Assembly (NCBI GenBank): GCA_030592655.1
Contig: JAUVIQ010000092.1
Location: 1-11,192, forward strand
Direction: 5' to 3'
Length of the DNA: 11,192 nucleotides
Origin: Planctomycetales bacterium
GTDB taxonomy: Bacteria; Planctomycetota; Phycisphaerae; SM23-33
Shown: positions 1-8,318 of the stretch, in pieces
How the letters are laid out: each line of letters opens with the position of its first letter
Position numbering within the stretch: the first letter of the stretch is position 1
The notes under the pieces: generated by a model
Told to the model about the DNA's origin: nothing
What the model saw: only the letters and a program-made list of their open reading frames with translations
Database searches by the model: none
Translations under genes and position numbers: made by a program

Positions 1-970
1 AGTTTTTCCAGTCGGTTCCGCCGCGTTGATACATTGCCTGTGCGTAGTAAAAATGCGTGTAGTAGTAATGTCCGCCGGTGCGAGTAACGCTGACGGCCCT
101 TTTGCAGTACTTGACCAGTTCTTCGACCATCTCGGCCTCTTTTCCGAGTCCTCCGGAGCGTCGGTCATAGACACCGGCGGCATAGAAGCAGGTAATGGCG
201 GCAGCCGATATTGCCGGACGCGACCCTCCCCGACTTCGGGCCGAATAGCAAATCCCACCGTCTTTGTTCTGGCATATCTTCAGGTACTTAACTGCGCGTT
301 CGATTGTACTGGCAGGAACCTTGATTCCGACGTTTCGGCAGGCTCGCAGCGCCTGGAGTTGCGTAACCGTTACCGAGCCTTCGTCGGAGTTCTGCGTGGG
401 CGTGTAAATCCACCCGCCCTTGGTCGATTGCGACTTGGCCGTCAAGGCGATGGCCCTGTCCAGAACCTTGCGAATCCGCTTACCCAAATCCTTGTTCAGG
501 TCCATCCCGTAGCACTGTGCCAGAAAGAGCATGGAGAACCCGTGCCCGTACATACTCCTGCTCTCGCCGGTAGGTGCGCAAATCAGACCACCTCGTCCTG
601 ATTCGGCCAGGCGAAGGACGTAGATCATCGCCTTCTTGACCTGTTTGTAGTACGGACCAGTCTCAGGCGTCGATCCCGACGACATCAAGGCCAACCCCGC
701 AAGCGAGGTCATCACCGCCGGGTAGTTGTACGACCCGTACCCGCTGTACCAGCTACCGTCGGATCGCTGGGTCCTTTTGAGGAAATCAAGCCCCTTGTCG
801 ATTGCCTTGACGGTATCGGCGGTCATCATTTTCGGTAGTACCCGGCTTGGGGCGGCGGCGCGGGCCTGGGACGGATGCGGAACCGACAAACTCCCGCAAT
901 CACCCCACGGCGCCATTACCAGTGCCGGAATTACCGCCAGTATCAGAATGTTTCTTTTCAATCGTCGCAT
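1..970 (-). CDS. Secreted prenyltransferase/squalene-oxidase-repeat protein, 3' end outside window
   Basis: The minus strand is open from an ATG at 970 to the window edge, giving 323 residues with no stop. Residues 1-22 have a basic start (MRRLKR) and a hydrophobic stretch, an export signal with possible cleavage near the ARAAA run at 36-40. The rest is a series of alpha-helical repeats of the squalene-oxidase/prenyltransferase alpha/alpha-toroid type: a helix followed by a Q-x-x-DGSW or KGGW/DGGI turn, at about 56-98, 166-212, 224-266 and 280-315. I see no DxDD motif of squalene-hopene cyclases in the visible part, so enzymatic activity is doubtful and a structural or binding role is equally possible. 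An AGGGGA ribosome site (977-982) sits 6 nt before the ATG. The gene lies 57 bp downstream of the PQQ/TPR gene and is probably co-transcribed with it. The fold-family call is firm; function is unknown. Confidence 0.88.
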   Translation of the reverse strand, partial: MRRLKRNILILAVIPALVMAPWGDCGSLSVPHPSQARAAAPSRVLPKMMTADTVKAIDKGLDFLKRTQRSDGSWYSGYGSYNYPAVMTSLAGLALMSSGSTPETGPYYKQVKKAMIYVLRLAESGRGGLICAPTGESRSMYGHGFSMLFLAQCYGMDLNKDLGKRIRKVLDRAIALTAKSQSTKGGWIYTPTQNSDEGSVTVTQLQALRACRNVGIKVPASTIERAVKYLKICQNKDGGICYSARSRGGSRPAISAAAITCFYAAGVYDRRSGGLGKEAEMVEELVKYCKRAVSVTRTGGHYYYTHFYYAQAMYQRGGTDWKN

Positions 971-1027
971 ATTTATTCCCCTGGGGGCCTATTTCCCATG
1001 CTACAGATGCTTCTTTTACCATTATTT

Positions 1028-4000
1028 TTACTTCCCGTAAACCTCTAATCCGTTGTGTGTCTCTACCACAAGTCGGCCTGCCGTTATCGCCGGAGACGAC
1101 AGCAACATGTGCCGAGGGTGTCGCTGGCGACGGTTGATGCCATTCGCGTTGGGCAGCGTCAGTTTCTGGACAACCTTTCCATTGGAGGTTTTGACCGTCA
1201 TCACTACCGGAGAGGTATTGAAATTCTGTTCCTTGACCATCGCGCAAAGATGATTCCTGCCGATTTGAAGAGGCATAATGTAAGTGTGTGTCCGTCGTGC
1301 CGGATTAGCCCGGAGGTCCACTGACCACAACATTTTGGCCGATGTCAGTTCGAATGCGTTCAGGGTCGCCGCTATGCCTGCTGATATGCGCCCGGTTACC
1401 GGTAAATGCCGCGAGTAGGTGCGCGTATCCGTTATGACATAGAGGCGATTCCCGGCAATCACAGCCCCGGTCGGCATGGAAGATTTACACTGGAAGGTTC
1501 GCACGATTCGCCCGTTATCCGTCAGGCTTCGCAACTCGACCACATTACTTCCGGCAACGGGTGAGACTATTACGTGCGTATCGGTAGCGCCTATAATCGC
1601 GTGCCCCGACGGCATGTCAATCGACCATATCGACCTGTCTATTCCCAGGATAGGCTCGATGAGTCGAAGCGATTTCCCGTTGCTGACAAGTATCAATCCT
1701 TCCGGCGTCAGGTGCGCCTGACCTATCCGAGTCATCGAAATGCTTCCCAGCGATTTCCACGTGGACATATCATACGCGACAACCTGTTTCGCATTCCCCC
1801 GACTACGACTAACCAGGAGAATCCCGCCGGATTTCGAGGACTCCCCTCGGGACGTAATCTGCGGGGGAGCCGACCACGAGAAACCTTGCCTGGAAGATAC
1901 CCGGGTTTTCCAGATTTCCTTACCGGAGTGCATATCGAGCACAATAATGTCCTTGTCGTACGTCAGGACTACCAGACGATTCCCATCCATGGTCGTGAAT
2001 TGAAGTCTGGACACTATCTTCTCGCTGCCGCTTCGACGCCACAGGACCTTCCCTGTTTTCGCATCCGCGCCGACGATTCCTCCCCAGTGGAACGCGACTA
2101 CGAGCACAGTCGAATCGTCGGTCAAACCGGCCCGGAGTACATAAGTCGTACCCGTGCGAAATATATTACGCGTATCTATTACCGCAGCGGTTTTCCACTG
2201 AATCGCTTCTTCGAATGTCGCAGCGGCTGGGTTGAACCTCGCGATCCGCCCGCCGATGAGCAGGAACAGACTGTCGTCGCAACGCACAGGCTGACCGTCA
2301 TCCCGTCGGAGAATTATCGTCGCTTCCGATTTCGGACCTCTGAATATCTGCTTCAGCGGAGGGCTGATCGGTCCGGGCAGGTTCGTCGCTATCGTTCGCG
2401 GCGGAGGAAGTTGCGCCGTCAGACGCTTGAGAATATCACCGGTCCGACCTGAAACGTCCGCAAAAGAAGCCCTTATATCAGGCGACAACGTTTCCAGCCC
2501 GCGCAACCCAAGCCACATCAGCCTCGGGTTCACCCGCTGATAGATCATCGCCATACCCAGTTCGGCAGAAGCGTTAAGCCCGCGATCTGGATACTCTCGC
2601 ATGAGTCGAGCAATGTCCCGCCCCGCCAGAGACAGCGGTTTTCGGTCGGCTGGGCTTTGCAATCGCAATGCCTGTCGGTATCGGGATTCCGCCGCTCGCA
2701 GCAGCGCCATCGGCGCTGACGTGCTGTGGCGATAAGTGTCGGTAACACGCACCATCGCATCAGCATCATCGGAAGCGACCGCGCCAGCCAAAGCCGATGA
2801 CGCCTTTGCGTCAAAAACGCTATAGCATTCACGTCCGTGCCTGGAAATCAGGTCTTTTATCATCCGATTTCCAAGTTCGTATCCGACGAAGCGCTTGGTA
2901 TCGACTGTGTCGCGGACGAAGGGGTCGGCGTCGGTTCCGATCTGAACGTCCGCCAGATCGACTTTGGCGTATTTCTCCGTGATTTCCTGGGCCAGTCCCA
3001 CCGCCCGGGCAGTGGCGCCGTTTTTACTGTAATATTTCGCCAGCCTCAGCAGCATCTCACCCCGACTGCGATCGCTGTAGGCGTATTCCCTGGCCTTGTT
3101 GTATAAACCGAGCATCGCCGATGGGTTCGACGCCTTGTGGTCAGCCAGGGAGACATACGTCCTGTAGAGCATCTGACTGGTCTTGGACAGGAGAACATTG
3201 TTGCCTCTCTCCTCGGCGGCATGTCGCGTTTTCAACAGGTCCGCCAGGGCTATTCTGGTATGACCGGCGCCGAATGCGTTCACCGCCCGCTGATAAAGCA
3301 GGTTCGGAATTTTTTCAGGCGGAACCTTCTTTATCCGGTCGGTAAGGTCCGTATGTGTATCCTCGAAGGTGAAATACGCCGACAGTCCGGCGGCATTGGC
3401 CGCGATCATCTTCCCATCGACGCAGATAAGGTTGCCCAGAATCGAGCCTGGATCCACCAGTGGCGGACGGGAAATGTTGAAGTCGGACAAAGATACTCGA
3501 ATGATCTCGCCACGACCCGACGCCAGAATCGCGTCGGTCGTTACCGCTGGGCGACCGTGGACGCCGCTGAGTTCTTCTGCCTTCCAGACATCCTGTCCGT
3601 TTGCAGCATCAATTACAATCATCCCCTCACCCGACAGGAGTAATCGCGAACCATCGACAGCGGTCAGGTCCCGCTGCTTGCGACGGTCGGCGCTCCATTC
3701 CAACCGACCTGTATCGGTGCGGAAGGCCAGGAGTTTCCCGCAATCGGCAGGAAGGCAGATCGCCCTTCCCCTGGTAACCACGATGGGATTCGGCGGAGTG
3801 GACATGCCCGAATTGCGCTGGTACTGATAGGCCCAGAGGGATCGTCCCGTATCGGTGTCAAATGCCGCAACCACACCGAAATTGGTAACGACGAAGACTT
3901 TCCCGCCCGAAACCGCCGGCGGACTGGCCCGGAAATTCGAGTTCTGAAGCATTCTGTAACGCGTGGCCAGCATAGGCGTCTGCGCAATCATCGTCTCCCA

Positions 4001-5656
4001 CACCAATCGCCCGTTTTCGGCGTTCAGGCATACAAGGTGATGGGATTGTGTGTACTCGACAATTGCATACAATCGTCCTGCGACATAAGTCGGGGCGGTC
4101 AGGTATTTCGCTCCGCGAATCAGGGCGCTGTCGCCCTCGCCGGCGCCTATCTGCCAGAGCATCCGCCCCTGATTGGAAATCGAAAACGCCGTGAGAACGG
4201 AGGTATCCGCAGACTGCCGAGGTGATCCTCTTCCCCAACCCATATGGATGTAATTAGGCGTCTGCCACTGCGGGAACCCACCGAGCGCGAAAACCCTCCC
4301 CCCGCCGGCTGTTACCGTCCACAAACCCCGGTCTTCCATTCTCATGCTGGAGGGACTACCGTAGTACACCCTTCTGCCGCCGGAGGACTTCTTGTGGAAT
4401 AAAGGAAAATCAATCGTCTCCCAGAGTGTCTCGCCCGTCGGAAGATCGATCGCTACGACGCCCCTGGCAGCGCGGTACAGAACCGTCTTACCGACGACAA
4501 TCGGATGAATCACAGCCGGGAGCACCATATCCGCCCCTCGTCTCCTGCCGGTGTAACGGCTGACAAAGATTACCCGTCCCTCGCGCAGTAACACTTTTGC
4601 CGGCATCTTCGAGGCGCTGCGAGATCGGTTGGCAAAAAACCTCGCTATGGTTTGGATGTTGGGATTGTTCACGATGTCGCCTGCGTGCGTACTCCATCGC
4701 GGGTTAAGCACCGGCCTGGCCGGACTCATCACAGCCACCGAGTCGGGCGCACCGGCAAGGCAAGGCCAACCTTCCTTATAGTGTACCTCGCCCAGCAGAG
4801 GGGATTTCGCAAGCATCCGCCGCGCAAATTTGACTACGTTTTCATCCCTGCCTCCGAAAGCGGCAACGGTTTTGGAATGCCTCTTAATCAGCAGGTCCAA
4901 TATTTCCGATGCGTATTTGGATTCTCCGGCGAAGTGATGCGCCACGGCAATCCTCGCCAGCAACACCGCTTCGTCCTTCGGCTCCGGCTTGGAACCATCC
5001 CGCCCATTGACCGAAATAACCCTTCGGAAGCAGCGGGCCGACTGTGAAAATTCGCCACGGTCGAACAGTACCGCGCCAAGCACCTCAAGGGCGCGCGAAC
5101 CGTAACTCGTGTACATATAGCGATCTATAACGCTGCGCAAAGCGGCTTCATCAAGACGACCCGAAGCGGCGCGAAACAACACCTCCGCACGGGCATCATA
5201 TAAACTTCGATAGAGCTTCATCCCTTCAGGCGGAAGACGACCTATCTCGACACGGACGCGAACAGACAAGGAAACGAACCTGCGGGGGTCTTTGGTAAAT
5301 ACGAAGCACTGCTCGGAGCGGTTCAGGAGGGCCTGAAGTATCTCAATCGCATCGACGTAATCCTTCGAGGCGATCATTTCGCGGGCGCGGACAATGTATC
5401 CGCTCATCTCGTCATCGACGTTGACCAGCGGGGAAATTGACGGTTTTCCCGTCGTCGAGGGATCCGCCGGAATTTCAGGTCCGTCAAGGATAATCTGGAC
5501 CCGACCCACATCAACCACAACGCCCTGACCCCGCGCAATCGGCGCGGGGACAAACCACATAGCGGCAATCCAGGCGAAAAACGCAAAAAATATCTTACCT
5601 TTTTGGTACACTTTACTCCGTATTCCCGGGAAAACTGTTCTTTTGTTGCCCGCCAA
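1028..5656 (-). CDS. Giant exported PQQ-like beta-propeller/TPR protein (BamB-like repeats)
   Basis: The 1,542-residue protein has an export signal: a basic region (KVYQKGK, 15-21), a hydrophobic core at 22-40, and likely cleavage around ARGQG (41-45). Residues 85-265 form helical TPR-like repeats. A first PQQ-like beta-propeller spans about 380-770, with the blade signature (A-x-D-x-x-TG-x-x-x-W) at 400-412, 543-553, 598-608, 644-654 and 681-691. Residues 785-1080 are again helical and TPR-like. A second propeller covers about 1110-1540, with blades at 1196-1206, 1238-1249 and 1433-1444. PQQ-like repeats occur in the BamB assembly factor and in dehydrogenases. I see no PQQ-dehydrogenase catalytic signature, so a scaffold role is more likely than redox catalysis. 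It is far longer than BamB (about 390 residues). Translation appears to begin at TTG 5656; a GTG at 5611 is an alternative. The next gene follows after 57 bp. Confidence 0.9.
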   Translation of the reverse strand: MAGNKRTVFPGIRSKVYQKGKIFFAFFAWIAAMWFVPAPIARGQGVVVDVGRVQIILDGPEIPADPSTTGKPSISPLVNVDDEMSGYIVRAREMIASKDYVDAIEILQALLNRSEQCFVFTKDPRRFVSLSVRVRVEIGRLPPEGMKLYRSLYDARAEVLFRAASGRLDEAALRSVIDRYMYTSYGSRALEVLGAVLFDRGEFSQSARCFRRVISVNGRDGSKPEPKDEAVLLARIAVAHHFAGESKYASEILDLLIKRHSKTVAAFGGRDENVVKFARRMLAKSPLLGEVHYKEGWPCLAGAPDSVAVMSPARPVLNPRWSTHAGDIVNNPNIQTIARFFANRSRSASKMPAKVLLREGRVIFVSRYTGRRRGADMVLPAVIHPIVVGKTVLYRAARGVVAIDLPTGETLWETIDFPLFHKKSSGGRRVYYGSPSSMRMEDRGLWTVTAGGGRVFALGGFPQWQTPNYIHMGWGRGSPRQSADTSVLTAFSISNQGRMLWQIGAGEGDSALIRGAKYLTAPTYVAGRLYAIVEYTQSHHLVCLNAENGRLVWETMIAQTPMLATRYRMLQNSNFRASPPAVSGGKVFVVTNFGVVAAFDTDTGRSLWAYQYQRNSGMSTPPNPIVVTRGRAICLPADCGKLLAFRTDTGRLEWSADRRKQRDLTAVDGSRLLLSGEGMIVIDAANGQDVWKAEELSGVHGRPAVTTDAILASGRGEIIRVSLSDFNISRPPLVDPGSILGNLICVDGKMIAANAAGLSAYFTFEDTHTDLTDRIKKVPPEKIPNLLYQRAVNAFGAGHTRIALADLLKTRHAAEERGNNVLLSKTSQMLYRTYVSLADHKASNPSAMLGLYNKAREYAYSDRSRGEMLLRLAKYYSKNGATARAVGLAQEITEKYAKVDLADVQIGTDADPFVRDTVDTKRFVGYELGNRMIKDLISRHGRECYSVFDAKASSALAGAVASDDADAMVRVTDTYRHSTSAPMALLRAAESRYRQALRLQSPADRKPLSLAGRDIARLMREYPDRGLNASAELGMAMIYQRVNPRLMWLGLRGLETLSPDIRASFADVSGRTGDILKRLTAQLPPPRTIATNLPGPISPPLKQIFRGPKSEATIILRRDDGQPVRCDDSLFLLIGGRIARFNPAAATFEEAIQWKTAAVIDTRNIFRTGTTYVLRAGLTDDSTVLVVAFHWGGIVGADAKTGKVLWRRSGSEKIVSRLQFTTMDGNRLVVLTYDKDIIVLDMHSGKEIWKTRVSSRQGFSWSAPPQITSRGESSKSGGILLVSRSRGNAKQVVAYDMSTWKSLGSISMTRIGQAHLTPEGLILVSNGKSLRLIEPILGIDRSIWSIDMPSGHAIIGATDTHVIVSPVAGSNVVELRSLTDNGRIVRTFQCKSSMPTGAVIAGNRLYVITDTRTYSRHLPVTGRISAGIAATLNAFELTSAKMLWSVDLRANPARRTHTYIMPLQIGRNHLCAMVKEQNFNTSPVVMTVKTSNGKVVQKLTLPNANGINRRQRHPRHMLLSSPAITAGRLVVETHNGLEVYGK

Positions 5657-5668
5657 AAACCTCTCCCC
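5657..5668 (-). promoter_or_regulatory. RBS supporting the TTG start of the PQQ/TPR gene
   Basis: On the minus strand GGGGAGAGG lies directly before TTG at 5656-5654. The GGGGAG core is 6 nt from the start, which is good spacing. The competing GTG at 5611-5609 has GGAG only 4 nt upstream (5616-5619). It would shorten the N-region of the signal peptide by 15 residues and give a more typical leader. The stronger SD favours TTG, but both remain possible. Confidence 0.5.
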
Positions 5669-5844
5669 GACAACGCTGATGGTAAAACAACCCGGCCCTG
5701 AATGCCAACCAAGCCGATTTTACACAAGGCGAAGGCAGAGTCCAGAATGTTCCGTACCCCTTTAGTCGTATCAAACCCGAAAAAGTTCCCACGGTTTCAA
5801 AAAAAATACAAATTATTAAACACGAACACCATAAAACAATCTCC

Positions 5845-5873
5845 TTGACCCTATAAGCAAAAGCGGGTATAAT
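5845..5873 (+). promoter_or_regulatory. Sigma-70-type promoter of the PEP-CTERM gene
   Basis: TTGACC (5845-5850) and a perfect TATAAT (5868-5873) are separated by exactly 17 nt, so 11 of 12 consensus positions match. The A-rich stretch just upstream resembles an UP element. Transcription would start near 5880 and leave a leader of about 87 nt. This is the clearest promoter in the window. Confidence 0.8.
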
Positions 5874-5966
5874 GCGTATTCTGAATTATACGGTTTTGAA
5901 AGGTTCGTTCGGCTCGTTCTTTTTAGTTTTCTTTGCTCATTATACAAGAGAGGAGAGTTAGGCTCT

Positions 5967-6701
5967 ATGAAAGCGAAATGGTTGGCAGGCGTGGTCTTTT
6001 CATGTGTAGCAGCGTTGGCGTTCCCGAATGTCGGTCTGTCGGGAGATATAGAACTTCTGGTTGACGGCGGTTTCGAGAGCGCTGTCCCAATCGGTGTGGA
6101 TTTGCCCCTGGACGCCGGTTACTGGAGCGGCGACATCAGCCAAAAAGTTTTAGCCATGGACGGTATCACACCGCTCGAAGGTGCGAGCATGATCAAATTC
6201 ATTCATGCCGCCTCGTACATAGCCGTTCCCCCCGACAATCATGGCTGGGCACAGGTCTATCAACTGGTCGATCTTTCCGCTTACAGCAGCGTTATTTCCG
6301 CAGGCGGAACCACTGCCACATTTTCCGGCTACTTCAACCGTGTTCAGATAGACGACCAGACCGACACGAAATTCGTCGCCAGAATGAATGCATATGAAGG
6401 CGATCCGACAGAATACGCATCAGGCGCATCGAGCATTGCCTATGGCACTACAACAATCTACGCCGACAGCGTTCTCGATACGTGGGAATTCGCAAGTGCC
6501 GAAATAACATTACCGGTTAATGCCGGTTACATCGCCGTCTGTATCGTTGCCGTTGAGAACGTGCATGGCGACCCTGGCGACCAGGTGGAATTCGACGGGC
6601 ATTATGGTGACGGAATGTCGCTGGTGTTCGTTCCGGAGCCTGCGACATTAAGCCTTTTGGCTCTTGGCGGGCTTGCGCTAATCCGTCGAAGACGCTTATA
6701 A
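5967..6701 (+). CDS. PEP-CTERM sorting-domain protein, exported
   Basis: The 244-residue protein begins with a signal peptide (MKAKWLAGVV, hydrophobic to about residue 19, probable cleavage around 20-26). Residues 27-220 look like a beta-rich jelly-roll of the carbohydrate-binding-module kind: an opening LLVDGGFES motif, GYWSG at 51-55, and alternating hydrophobic strands. No catalytic motif is apparent. The C-terminus is a complete PEP-CTERM sorting signal: VPEPA at 222-226, a hydrophobic helix at about 227-239 and an RRRR cluster at 240-243. Such proteins are processed by an exosortase and end up at the cell surface or in the exopolysaccharide matrix; no exosortase is in this window. The ATG is preceded by AGGAG (5951-5955) at a long 11-nt spacing. 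The gene is monocistronic, with its own strong promoter. The exact ligand is unknown. Confidence 0.93.
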   Translation: MKAKWLAGVVFSCVAALAFPNVGLSGDIELLVDGGFESAVPIGVDLPLDAGYWSGDISQKVLAMDGITPLEGASMIKFIHAASYIAVPPDNHGWAQVYQLVDLSAYSSVISAGGTTATFSGYFNRVQIDDQTDTKFVARMNAYEGDPTEYASGASSIAYGTTTIYADSVLDTWEFASAEITLPVNAGYIAVCIVAVENVHGDPGDQVEFDGHYGDGMSLVFVPEPATLSLLALGGLALIRRRRL

Positions 6702-6709
6702 CGCGCCCG

Positions 6710-8047
6710 TTATTTCCGGTGTGGTCTTCGTCGAAAGATTCTCGCCTTGAGGTTGTTCCAGAATCCGATTACGCCAAGCCGACCGGCCAAGGCGCGTATC
6801 TGCTGGTCCGACGGCGAAAGCGTAATGGCCTTGGAAACGTAACGACGGGCACGGGGAATTTGACCTTTCTGAAGGTGGGCCTGGGCGAGATTGTATAGGG
6901 CCAAGGGGTAATCAGGCTGTAACTTCAACGCCCTGCGACAGTGGCAGATACCGTCGTCCAACTCGTTCATCAGCAGGTAACTGACGGCTAATCCGTGTTC
7001 GGCGTGGGGATTTTCAGGCTGGAGGGCGACCAGTTTCCGCAGGACGGCGTTCGCCTGTTTTGTCTTCTGTGCCTCGATGAGTAGTTGCGCCAGTCCCAGA
7101 AGCGTTGACGGGTCGTCGTCTGCGTGTCTCAATTCAGCCAGCAGATGCACGCCTGCGGGTTTCACGCGTCCCATTCGAAGCAGCGTCTCGCCGAGGGCCT
7201 GATGCGACCCGTGATAGCGACGGTCAATCTTTATGACCAGCCGAAACTGTTCTTCCGCCGCATAAAGCCGACCTTGCCTCATCGCCACCATCCCAAGACC
7301 GAAATGAGCGCCGGGATTGTCGGGAACCTGCTCCAGTACCCGGCGGAACTTCTCGCCGGCCTCATCAAAGAGCCCCATCTCCGTCAGCATTTCGCCGAAG
7401 TCGAGCAGGACCTCCATGTCCCCCGGAGCATCGGCCAATTCGGCGAGGTAACTGTTCCTGGCCTTGGCAAAATCACCCATCGCCCAGCAGGTTTCGGCTA
7501 TGCGTACGTGGACATGCGGGTGATCAGGGTCAATTTCCAGTACCTGCTCCAGACAGGCGATTGCCCGTCGGAACTCGCCGCGTTCGTACAGACTGGCCGA
7601 TATGTTGTACAGGCAACGCGGGCAGAGCGGTTCTACCTGGCGGGCGAGGTAGAACATAATCTCGGCCTGTTCGTGCTCGCCCATTTCGGTGTAGAGGATG
7701 ATGCGGTTGCAGTAGGACGGTTCAAACGTCGGGTCCGCCTGCTCGATCCGCTCGAAACACTCCAGGGACTCGGCGTAACGCATCAGATGCATCAGGTCCA
7801 CGCCGAGGGCGTTATGTACTTCCACGTCGCCGGGTTCGAGCGCCAATGCCTGTCGGTAAGCAGTTACTGCCTCATCGAAATCAGCCATCACGTCGAAGGT
7901 CAAACCGAGATCGAAATACCAGGAAGCGTTGTAGGGATTGATTTCGATGGCGCAGCGGAACTCCCTGGCGGCCTTTTCAAACTGACCCGACAAATATAAC
8001 TGTCCGGCACGCTCGGCATGCCATTCCGCTTTGACCCAATCGTTCAT
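6710..8047 (-). CDS. Tetratricopeptide repeat protein, 12 tandem TPRs
   Basis: The 445-residue protein has no signal peptide or membrane segment and is probably cytoplasmic. From residue 8 to about 412 it is an unbroken series of twelve 34-residue TPR units in register, starting near residues 8, 42, 76, 110, 144, 178, 212, 246, 280, 314, 348 and 382. They show the usual W/Y, G, Y and A positions and D/NP turns (for example INPYN 36-40, IDPDH 172-176, LQPDY 376-380). TPR superhelices bind partner proteins; the partner here is unknown. Cysteine is unusually frequent, including a CPRC pair at 142-145 and CHC at 368-370. The last 30 residues leave the repeat pattern and end in a strongly basic tail (KARIFRRRPHRK). 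ATG 8047 has only a weak AGG upstream. The gene ends tail to tail with the PEP-CTERM gene, 8 bp away. Confidence 0.92.
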   Translation of the reverse strand: MNDWVKAEWHAERAGQLYLSGQFEKAAREFRCAIEINPYNASWYFDLGLTFDVMADFDEAVTAYRQALALEPGDVEVHNALGVDLMHLMRYAESLECFERIEQADPTFEPSYCNRIILYTEMGEHEQAEIMFYLARQVEPLCPRCLYNISASLYERGEFRRAIACLEQVLEIDPDHPHVHVRIAETCWAMGDFAKARNSYLAELADAPGDMEVLLDFGEMLTEMGLFDEAGEKFRRVLEQVPDNPGAHFGLGMVAMRQGRLYAAEEQFRLVIKIDRRYHGSHQALGETLLRMGRVKPAGVHLLAELRHADDDPSTLLGLAQLLIEAQKTKQANAVLRKLVALQPENPHAEHGLAVSYLLMNELDDGICHCRRALKLQPDYPLALYNLAQAHLQKGQIPRARRYVSKAITLSPSDQQIRALAGRLGVIGFWNNLKARIFRRRPHRK

Positions 8048-8115
8048 GTATGCCTGAAAACCCGCTGTAACGGCAGACCTATGAAACCCCGCTTGACTAA
8101 CCTGTTATCATTGTT

Positions 8116-8144
8116 ATTCTACACTTCGCAGAACCACGCGACAA
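8116..8144 (-). promoter_or_regulatory. Promoter of the TPR gene
   Basis: On the minus strand, TTGTCG (8144-8139) and TAGAAT (8121-8116) are separated by exactly 17 nt, matching 9 of 12 sigma-70 consensus positions. Transcription would start near 8110, about 60 nt before the TPR start codon at 8047. Confidence 0.6.
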
Positions 8145-8190
8145 GTCCAACACGCCTTTTCGACAAAAATTAAATAAAAAGACCATGCCT

Positions 8191-8214
8191 CGCTTCCCAT
8201 AGGGACACTACGTG
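8191..8214. repeat. Double-hairpin repeat, copy 1
   Basis: CGCTT, a CCC-ATA-GGG mini-hairpin, then GGGACACTACGTG containing CAC-TAC-GTG. It matches 8319-8341 in the CGCTT start and in 12 of 13 bases of the GGGACACT(A/T)CGTG end, but differs in the first hairpin. Confidence 0.5.
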
Positions 8215-8248
8215 AAAGCCTGTCCCATAGAGGCGAGCACGCCAACAG

Positions 8249-8288
8249 ATTGGTTGACTGGTTGATTGGTAAATCAGTTCATCAGTTT
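8249..8288. repeat. Degenerate 8-nt tandem array
   Basis: Five consecutive octamers can be read: ATTGGTTG, ACTGGTTG, ATTGGTAA, ATCAGTTC and ATCAGTTT. The first three form one sub-type and the last two another. TGATT-GGTA-AATCA in the middle can fold into a small hairpin. The array lies midway between the two double-hairpin repeats. Confidence 0.55.
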
Positions 8289-8318
8289 CGGGTTCCGTTT
8301 TCCCGTAGTGCGTAGCAC

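Larger units (their letters stand above)
5657..5966. other. 310-bp divergent intergenic region
   Basis: This stretch separates the minus-strand PQQ/TPR gene from the plus-strand PEP-CTERM gene. It holds the strong plus-strand promoter listed separately, preceded by an A/T-rich tract (about 5798-5840) that could act as an UP element. A weak minus-strand promoter candidate is back to back with it: TTGTTT (5834-5839) and AATAAT (5812-5817) with a 16-nt spacer. That would leave an approximately 150-nt leader for the PQQ/TPR gene. No RNA gene or additional ORF is supported. Confidence 0.6.

Noticed and set aside
26..601. 191-codon plus-strand reading frame at the left edge
   Set aside because: The minus strand has a full open frame with signal peptide, RBS and squalene-oxidase repeats over 1-970. 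The plus frame has none of these.
1574..2452. 292-codon plus-strand reading frame inside the PQQ/TPR gene
   Set aside because: It is antisense to a well-supported propeller region, is Arg-rich and low in recognisable domains, and has no RBS. It is a shadow of the opposite strand.
7124..7999. 291-codon plus-strand reading frame opposite the TPR gene
   Set aside because: The minus strand carries twelve clean TPR units, so the plus-strand frame is an antisense shadow with no domain of its own.
8093..8120. Plus-strand promoter-like TTGACT-16-TATTCT
   Set aside because: No plus-strand gene lies downstream, and the site overlaps the better-placed minus-strand TPR promoter; the match is probably incidental.
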